DNA of 64,000 nucleotides. Origin: Bryum argenteum. Its lineage: Eukaryota > Streptophyta > Bryopsida > Bryales > Bryaceae. Position 1 is the stretch's first letter. Every line of letters begins with the position of its first letter. The stretch is taken from NCBI GenBank assembly GCA_037043015.1, contig CM073321.1:19279001-19343000 (forward strand). Direction: 5' to 3'. Below are positions 56,780-64,000 of the stretch, in pieces. Below the pieces are notes generated by a model that was not told where the DNA came from, searched no databases, and was given only the letters and a program-made list of their open reading frames with translations. A program made the position numbers and the translations under genes.

Positions 56780-57290
56780 AAAAATTAAAAACCTTAGCAT
56801 TAGTAGATTCAAGAGCATCTGCTTGTTTCTTAGATGAGGAATTTGCCAAGCATAATAAGATTCCTCTAGTACAAAAATCCAAATCAGTACATGTAGAAGT
56901 AATAGATGGACGACCTCTATTATTCAGTAGTGTTATCTATGAGGCGGAACCTATGGAAGTAACCTTTGAAGACCATAGTAGCTATAATATTTTCAACATT
57001 ATCAGAACTCCATCAAACCCTTTTGTTCTTGGCCTTTCTTGGTTAGAAGAATATAACCTGTCCATAGATTGGAGGTTGCTGAGGATAACATTCCCTAGAG
57101 TTTACCTCGAAAATAAGCTTGATAAGACATCTCGAGTTAGGAAACCCCTGTTTATAAGAGCAAGAGCGTCTGCAAGGACATCTAGGGAAGGCACACCATT
57201 TGTTATTTACGCGGCCCGACCTAGCACAGAAACAATTTCAACAGCAAGCATACCGGAGAAATACAAGGATTTCCAAGACGTATTTTAAAA
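56780..57290 (+). pseudogene. Chromovirus aspartic protease region
   Basis: The frame reads ALVDSRASACFLDEEFAKHN from about 56797. The catalytic triad DSG has become DSR (Asp codon at 56806). The rest (VTFEDHSSYNIFNIIRTPSN; FVLGLSWLEEYNLSIDW) matches the protease-like tail before reverse transcriptase. A TAA ends the frame at 57288. Confidence 0.7.
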
Positions 57291-57299
57291 GAAGAATGC

Positions 57300-58638
57300 T
57301 GACATGCTACATGAGCACCCGCCATACGATTGCGCCATTGATTTGCAGGAAGGAGCACAACGATCGTTTGGCCCAATCTACAATCTGTCGCGAACGGAGT
57401 TGGCAGAGTTGCGGAGGTACATCAACGAGAATCTCGCCAAGAATTTCATTTGTCATTCTAAGTCGCCGGATGGAGCACCAATCTTATTTGTGAAGAAGGA
57501 TGGATCATTGCGGATGTGCGTTGATTATTGAGGCCTCAACAAGGTGACTAAGAAGAATTGTTATCTGTTACCGTTGATCTCCGGTCTATTAAAACAACTT
57601 GGACATGCAAGGATCTTCACAAAAATTGATCTAAGAGGCGCTTACAATCTTGTGCGTATCAAGGAAGGAGACAAATGGAAGACAACTTTCCATACAAGAT
57701 ATGGCCATTTTGAGTACAATGTCATGCCTTTTGGCCTTACCAATGCTCCTGGCGTCTTCCAACACATGATGAATGACATCTTTCGAGAGCACCTTGATGA
57801 CTTCATTGTCATCTACTTAGATGACATTCTTATATTTTCAAAGAACAAGGAGGAACATGAGAAACACGTTTGTTTGGTCCTGGAGAAACTACGCGAACGA
57901 GGGCTCTACGCCAAATTGGAGAAATGCCTATTACACCAGACTGACCAAAAGTTCCAACGACAGTTTGTGACGTACAATGCTTCCTCGGCTTTGCTAACTT
58001 CTATTGGATTTCATCAAAAATTACTCCCAGGTTGCTGCTCCCCTCACTCGGTTGACATGTAAAGACAAACTCGAAAGGGGACCTCAAGCGGAAAAAGCAT
58101 TTCAAGATCTTAAGGCCGCATTTACTATGGCTCCAATCTTGGTACATCCTGATTTTGCAAAAGCCTTCTATTGAGAGACCAATGCTTCAGATTTTGCTTT
58201 GAGAGCGGTGCTTTTACAGATGGGCGCAGACGGGAAGCTCCATCCAGTTACATTCTATTGCCGCAAGTTTTTCCAGCTGCCGAGATCAACTATGAGATCT
58301 ATGATAAAGAACTCCTTGCAATAGTGGATTCTTTTCAAGAGTGGCGTCATTTTCTCGAAGAAGCTGCATATCCAGTGACCGTATACACGGATCACAAGAA
58401 TTTGGATTTCTTCATGACGTCTCGAGTTCTCAATTGTTGTCAAGCTCGATGGAATATGTCGCTATCTAAAATTGACCTCATTATTACTTATCGACCTGGA
58501 AAACAACAAGGATTATCCGATGCATTATCAAGGAGATATATCTTGCGCAAAGGTTGGAGATGCAGTTTTCTACCAACAGTGTGCAACATTGTTGAAGCCA
58601 CAACACTTTACAATTTGCGCTGCTTCTATGCCAATTGA
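57300..58638 (+). pseudogene. Chromovirus reverse transcriptase and RNase H
   Basis: The RT frame runs from [20 protein letters not shown] through LRMCVDY, a TGA where Arg is expected, [45 protein letters not shown] and the intact catalytic YLDD (57814-57825). A frame break lies near 57940-58060. RNase H continues with NASDFALRAVLLQMGADGKL, INYEIYDKELLAIVDSFQEW, VYTDHKNLDFF and the TYRPGKQQGLSDALSRR end (about 58488-58540). Order and motifs are those of a Ty3/gypsy pol. Several stops arise from CGA or TGG codons. Confidence 0.88.
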
Positions 58639-58639
58639 T

Positions 58640-60480
58640 GCCGATTTCCTCAACCAAGTACGTGTTGCAACTCTTGAAGATGTTGTGGCCGTTGATATCA
58701 AGCAACGCATCGACAATGACAAATTCAAAGTCAAAGAAGATCTCTTATACTTTGAAGAGCGGTTGTACATTCTGAAGGGTGTTGAAGACTAGACTGCTCG
58801 TAGTTACTAAGGGTAACTAGAGTTGATTAGAGTGTGTGGAGAGGGTTCGATGAATAGAGTCTTATCGTATATGGAGAGTGTTGGATGAATAGAGTCTTAT
58901 CGTATATGGAGAGGGCTTGTCCACAAGAGCCTTATCGTGTGTAGAGAAGGATGGACCACTAGAGCCTTATCGTATGTAGAGAGAGAAGGTCCTCTAGTGG
59001 TCTATCCTTTGTAGAGTGTTCTTGATTACTCAAACCTTATCTTTGTTGTAGCACCTAGTGCCTTCACTTGGATATATAAGTAAGTACTTGGAATGAGTGA
59101 GTATCTCATTCAAGCATTCTTGGCTCTACTACTTGTGAGCTTTGAGTGTGTTGTTTTTTCTCTCTCCCTCTATTGAATCTCAATAAAGGGACCAACACGG
59201 CTCCGAGTTCTTCAATCTCGTCATGACTTTCCAGCTGCGGGACATTTCAGGTTGAATAAGACTTTGGAACTTATCTCCCAAGTTTTTTGGTGGCCTCAAA
59301 TGTGAAAGGATGTAAAGGAGTTTGTCCTTACTTATGGCATTTGTTCGGAATCCAAGAATCCTCGGCATCGCCCTTATGGACTTCTACAGCCATCGCCTAT
59401 TCCGCGTCGACCATGGTCTTCGGTTTCTATGGACTTCATTACAGACCTAACACCAACAGGTTCATTTTTTATAGCATTTTTGTTGTAGTGGATCGGCTCA
59501 CAAAGATGGCACATTTTTTCCCTTGCAAGAAGGCGTCTTGAAGTGAAGATACTGCAAGGCTCTTTCTTGATAACATATATCATTATCATGGCCTACTAGA
59601 TGATATTGTTACGGATCGAGGAACTCAGCTCGTATCGAAGTTCTATAGATCTCTCTTTGAAGCATTGATGGTGGATATCAAGTTTTTCTCGGCTTTCCAT
59701 CCCCATACTGACGGCCAAACAAAGTGGGTGAATCAAGTTTTGAAGCAAAACCTACAATGCAACATCAACTATCAACAAGACAATCGGACCACATATCTAC
59801 CACTTGCCGAGTTGGCTTACAACAACACTCTTCATGCGTCAACTCAACTAACACCATTCTTTTCCAACTATGGATATCATCCAAAGCATGATTTGTTGAG
59901 TTCATCAACAAAGTGACATCAATTTGGTAGCTAAGGAATCTACGAAGCAACTATCAAAGATTCAAGCAATGTTGAAACTTCAATTGCAAGCCTTACAAGG
60001 CGTCCGCAGATACATTTTGGGACGAGGGACCTAGTTTCAAGATTGGAGATAAGGTATGGCTGCTTCGACAGAACATCAAGACCAAGCGGCCGTGTGACAA
60101 GTTGCAATATCGAAAATTGGGACCATTTGTCATCAAGAAACAAACCAATCCAGTGTCTTGCCGTCTAGAGTTACCAGCTGCTATGAAGGTACATCCAGTC
60201 TTCAACGTGTCTTTGTTGGAACCTTATCGCGCGTGGACTTTTTCGGAAAGAGTGCAAGGGCCGCCACCTAGTATCGAAATTGAGAACCACGAGGAATATG
60301 AAGTGGAAACAATATTAGATTCACGGCACAGAAGGGGAAAATTGGAGTATTTTGTGCATTGGAGCGGCTACGACATCAATGAAAGAACGTGGGAGGATGC
60401 CGAAAATCTTGCGAACGCGCTAGAAAAGGTACAGGAATTTCATCAACGATACCCTCATAAGCCTAGGCCATCCTAACAAT
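58640..60480 (+). pseudogene. Chromovirus integrase with chromodomain, split by an insert
   Basis: The segment before the insert ends VKEDLLYFEERLYILKG. After the insert (58780-59185) it resumes TRLRVLQSRHDFPAAGHFRL, with the zinc-binding His region, a TGA at WWPQM, then SMDFITDLTPT (first catalytic Asp), VDRLTKMAHFFPCKK and DDIVTDRGTQLVSKFY (second Asp). The usual DGQTERVN reads DGQTKWVN, so the catalytic Glu is Lys. The C-terminal chromodomain is intact and in frame: EYEVETILDSRHRRGKLEYF then VHWSGYDINERTWEDAENL (about 60297-60412). Frameshifts separate the blocks. The chromodomain places it among chromoviruses. Confidence 0.88.
58780..59185 (+). mobile_element. 406-bp insert in integrase, probable solo LTR
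   Basis: The insert begins TGTTGAAGACTAG and is flanked by AAGGG on both sides (58775-58779 and 59186-59190). The flanking frame joins correctly if the insert and one AAGGG are removed. It has a TATATAAG box near 59070, a CAATAAA signal at its end, and about four 40-bp repeats around AGAGTCTTATCGTATATGGA. The 3' end reads CAATA and not CA, so the LTR call is probable, not certain. Confidence 0.7.
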
Positions 60481-60545
60481 AGTTTCTCTCTGACGCCATT
60501 ACACCACCATGATTTACAATATTGCTTCTTGAAGACCTTGAAGTT

Positions 60546-60556
60546 AGAAGGGGAGG
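60546..60556 (+). other. Polypurine tract of the chromovirus
   Basis: AGAAGGGGAGG lies three bases before the TGTCACGG start of the 3' LTR. Confidence 0.7.
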
Positions 60557-60559
60557 TGA

Positions 60560-60742
60560 TGTCACGGATATACATTAGAAACTTCTAGAAGTTAGAGAAG
60601 CGTCTCAAAGCGTCTCGGAAGTTGCCAGAGAAGTCTCAGAACTTGCCAGAGAAGTCTCGCAAGTTGCCAGAGAAGTCGTGAAAGAAGCGTCTCATCTGGT
60701 AGTATATATAGGAGTCGAGGTTGAAGGGTTCTTCAGTCTCAG
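60560..60742 (+). repeat. 3' LTR of the chromovirus, truncated
   Basis: It matches the first roughly 180 bp of the 5' LTR through GGAGTCGAGGTTGAAGG, then similarity fades and stops near 60740. MULE2 begins there. Confidence 0.82.
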
Positions 60743-63700
60743 ACGTAGCTACGGTGTGAGCGGAGAGCGGTGAGCGGTGAGCGTTGAGCCATCAAATTTC
60801 AGGAATTTGAGCGGTGAATTGGTATTTTTATTAAAAAAAATTCTAAAAATAACATTTTACTATTTTTTCTGGAATATTCTCAAGAATCTTTGAATATTCT
60901 TGACTTATTACCGTGGTTTAGTGTTCCTAAACCCGTGAAAATGAGGCTAAAATTTTTGAAATTCGGTGGACTTAAACCACGTTCTTCAAACGTTAAGAGA
61001 CATTTAAGAATTTTTACAGAGTAGACTAGTATATTGTCACTACGAAATCAACAGTCGAAGTTGTATAACAATTCATAATTTTTTGTAAATAGGGATGCAT
61101 TTATTGACTTTTGTAAAACGCTGACATCAAAATAAATAACGTGTGAAATACACAATTACAGGGATAACATATAGAACGGGTAGTTGTGGATGTTGGTTTA
61201 CGTAATGTGACCTTGAGGCAGTCTACTCTGTAACTTGGTCTAGGATTCCCCTCTCTAGGATCATTTTCACCTCGTTGAAACTGAGGGTGGGCGCGTGGAT
61301 GAAGAGGTCCCTATCAACATCAAATTTGCATACCAGTACCAACACGAAGTATAGGTGCTTGCAATGTCTATACGGTTCGCATTTTCATCCTAACTTAGTT
61401 ATGGTTTTTTTGAACACCGGGCAAGAACACTCAGGGTTCTCACTTAGAGATAGTTTATAGATAGACTCTGAATCCGACTCCAAAGCAATGATACATCCAA
61501 AACTAGGTTGTGGTATCATGGTGACCTCGAGTATTTTTGCCTCCATGGCACGAGCTGAGTCAATGTTCTTCATGTGCTTCGGAGTCACAGCCTTGATACG
61601 CCGAAGAACTTTAGACTTGCGTGATTTGGGGTACAGATCAGCTTTGTCCGGCACTGGAATATGTGACAAGTCTCTCGGTGGGGCAGAAGTATTGATTGTG
61701 CGGTTGAGAGGAAGGCGTTCTTTTGTGGGAGCCGAAAACCCGCATTCTCCAACGCCTCTATTTCGTCACGTGTCAGATTAGTCCCAATCTTCACAGGCCA
61801 AACCGAGGGAATAGGCGGTCGACCTTGTTTCCGAGAGAACGGCTCAATCCATTTACGACGACTGCCCTTCATACAACGCTCAATGTTGTCTGGACAAAAG
61901 AAGAACTGATCAGTTTTTTTTGGACCTTCTTGAAGACGCTGCCATACTCCGGTGTAGGTTGGAGCTGCGGTCGCGTTCTCGTTTTGGACAATGCGGGATT
62001 CGCATTTCTTCATGGTTTTAGCGATAATACCCCAACAAGCCTTAGATGAGGATTCGTCTCTTGTATAGCAATGACGCGCTGAATACTAGGTCCAGGAGAA
62101 GAGGACGGTTCCAACGGTTGCTCTTGATCTTCATCTTCTTCGTGGATAAGACTGAGATTCTCAGCAAGAGCTCGTTTGACTCTTCTCCCTATTCGAGGAC
62201 GTGAGTAGCTCACGGTGTCAGGTCGATGAGTTTCATCTTCAGCACCAATGGGAACATCAGTCTTACATTTCCTGGAACCAAAAATCTCTGCCCCCTCCAA
62301 GTGGGCGTGACGCGTACAGTAAGCTTCTGCTTCAGGGAAGTCCATAACAGCCTTGTTGAGGCAAGATGGATTTCGAGATCGATTCGCACGACGTTGAGCG
62401 GTATAAAGACGCTGACGAAGTTCTTCTACGGATAGTCTAGAACCACTTGCTCCGCCTTTGTTAAATTGATGGTAGCCGACGACTTGGAGGAAGGCACGAA
62501 CGTAGTTGTTAACGGTCGCGACGTAGAGATCTCTACCCTTATTGCCAGACGCTTGCAGCCACTTCTTATGGATTGACTCAGCAAGATTACAAGAAGGCAT
62601 CTCTGCGAGTTCTTCTGCCGCATATTTTTTCCCTTGCAATGTACAAACGTATTAGATCTTTATTCATATTTTATATTTGTACTAAGTATAGATTCAAAGT
62701 ATATAAATCCACAAAAAAAATCAACTAATAATATATAAAAAATAACTGTTAATTTCTTCGGTACTGTCATAACATTACAGAAGCTACCATAGAGCATAAA
62801 ATCAGCAAAAATATCGCAAAGAAATTGTACACTTACTAGTTCCATAAATCCTCCCCATTGTCTGTATCTGAAGTGCCAGTACGCAAGCCAATGACCTAAG
62901 TGTTCTAAACCAACTTCGGAGGTGGCCTTCGAGGATGCCCACCACGCTCTTATAGCCCAATATCGGGTCTCAGCCTCTTCCATGGTGCGCGCATCCTTAT
63001 ACTACTTACACAGAATCCGGTGTTGGCCTTGCAATTCAGGCACAATCTATTGTTTCGTATGTTTCTTAAGAGACTGCGTCCAATGGAAATAACATGTTCG
63101 TTCGCGGCCTTCCATGAGGAGAGCAGGGTTTCCAGAGCCGTAGATGATGCTCACTGCGTTTTAGTTGGCTTCAGCACTATCAGCCATAAATCCTTGTAAC
63201 TGCGGCTTGGGTACTCCGTTCCTAGCCATCACATGATTAAGGTTCTTCCAGAAGACGAGTTGAGCATCTTTGTCCTTTGATTGGAAATCACAGCATGCAA
63301 TGGTTAAAATGCGTTGGTAACGTGAGTCGTACATGTGGCAGGCCATGGTGGTCCAGTCCGTAACGCGTTTGACATGGTCAAACATCATCCATGCGTACGA
63401 GAGATTTCCTACAGGCTGCATACGGCGAACCAGAGCAACACCGCTACCGGTGCCGACCTCGGACATCTTGAAGATGAAGACTTTCTCCGATTCATCGCCT
63501 TGGCCAGGGAACATGTTGCGTTGCATATATGCCCAGTTGCTGAGACCTCTAAGCTTCGTAATCCCATCGAGAATGCCATACCTACGCAAGTACTTGAAAG
63601 TGTAGATACTATTCCGCATGCTCGGAGAGTTTAACTCTTTGCATTGTTCAAAGACTGGTTGCAGCTGCTGGAGAGAAAGGTTGCCAGTTTCGAGGTCACC

Positions 63701-64000
63701 TTCGTCACGGAGAAGTAGGTTACCTAACAAGTCTTTGCTGGTTTCCATAACTATTTTGGAAACGGTTGCTTGAGGGTTACGGTCAACATGCTCTTCTAGT
63801 AACTCATCTATTTGTTTTCTTACACATCTATAATCTCCAACTTTGACAGGGTGTTTGTGCGTTCCTATATGGACACATGCACGCTCCTGACAATCTTCTC
63901 CAAGTACGTAAAAGATCTTTGCAAAACAAGGCGCAACACAAACAGGAGGATCTTTGCAAAGCTTACAGACCAAAGTCGAGGTGGGCGGGGGCGCTCCGTC
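60743..64000. mobile_element. Mutator-like element MULE2, left part (continues past window)
   Basis: The boundary with the chromovirus LTR reads AGCTACGGTGTGAGCGG followed by several GAGCGGTGAGCG repeats. The outer end of MULE1, reverse-complemented, reads TGCTACGGTGCGTGCAGTGA, so the two share a terminal motif. The element contains a MULE/SWIM gene related to the one in MULE1. The other end and the target duplication are outside the window. Confidence 0.7.
61200..63973 (-). pseudogene. MULE transposase with SWIM zinc finger (MULE2), nearly full length
   Basis: Reading right to left, a cysteine-rich start (MVCKLCKDPPVCVAPCFAKI) is followed by a helical region and the MULE core (YQRILTIACCDFQSKDKDAQ; LQGFMADSAEAN). 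The core is cut by TAA where MULE1 has Trp, then two TAG stops (before IVPELQG and before YKDAR). QWGGFMEL ends the exon at 62837. An intron of about 200 bp follows (GTAAGT to TGCAAG), at the same codon as in MULE1. The next exon (62639-62010) begins GKKYAAEELAEMPSCNLAES. Further frames (62013-61585; 61669-61385) lead to the SWIM finger (CSC ... CKH, about 61420-61330) and the tail APTLSFNEVKMILERGILD. Frameshifts lie near 62010 and 61600, and a stop lies in the SWIM loop at about 61384. The true N-terminus may extend beyond 63973. Confidence 0.85.

Overview
The window looks like transposon-dense intergenic DNA from a green plant. The evidence is four degenerate TTTAGGG/CCCTAAA-type tracts, a Ty3/gypsy chromovirus whose primer-binding site matches the plant initiator-Met tRNA type, an Athila/Tat-type primer-binding site, and CACTA, Mutator-like and hAT elements with the target-site duplications expected for each. 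I cannot name the species. The DUF7869-type and MULE-SWIM families suggest a non-seed streptophyte (bryophyte, lycophyte, fern or charophyte), but only weakly. No ordinary intact host gene was recognised. Almost every reading frame is a broken element gene or a captured gene fragment.

The main theme is a recurrent locus type built around a DUF7869-like protein gene. Four loci carry recognisable coding sequence: A (+, about 0.2-4.05 kb), B in two copies (B-left, -, 11.8-24.5 kb, and B-right, +, 27.2-32.5 kb), C (+, 33.0-36.85 kb) and D (-, 40.5-43.1 kb). A fifth, E (+, about 52.2-53.8 kb), is an orphan leader. A to D share one layout: E2F-like sites, a leader exon, a long first intron with consensus splice sites packed with short palindromes, then the DUF7869-type coding region. 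The palindromes in A-E follow a 9-3-9 design with a shared CG-NGY-CG core (or its complement), but the arm sequence differs between loci. This is the best candidate here for an undescribed system.

B-left and B-right form a large inverted repeat. B-right keeps an 86-bp intron in which B-left carries two insertions. One is a 2,505-bp non-autonomous CACTA element with a 3-bp TGA duplication. The other is a 6,005-bp MULE with a 10-bp duplication. The intact copy therefore serves as an internal pre-insertion reference. The MULE carries a decayed transposase/SWIM gene and an intron-containing captured gene with a ParB-like motif. B-right is fused at its 3' side to an FCP1/NIF-like phosphatase fragment.

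The rest, in order: a 3.45-kb palindromic minisatellite (4.6-8.06 kb); an AT-rich stretch with two unidentified ORFs (8.5-9.4 kb); protein-kinase fragments associated with hAT-like ends (37.3-38.0 and 53.8-54.8 kb); a 178-bp tandem repeat (38.8-39.5 kb); a complete hAT-type MITE with an 8-bp duplication (39.97-40.31 kb); an Athila/Tat-like gag-type region split by a 1,485-bp solo LTR and bracketed by 144-bp direct repeats (44.2-50.5 kb); a degenerate chromovirus (55.25-60.74 kb) whose integrase is split by a 406-bp solo-LTR-like insert; and a second MULE inserted into that chromovirus's 3' LTR and running off the window end (60.74-64.0 kb).
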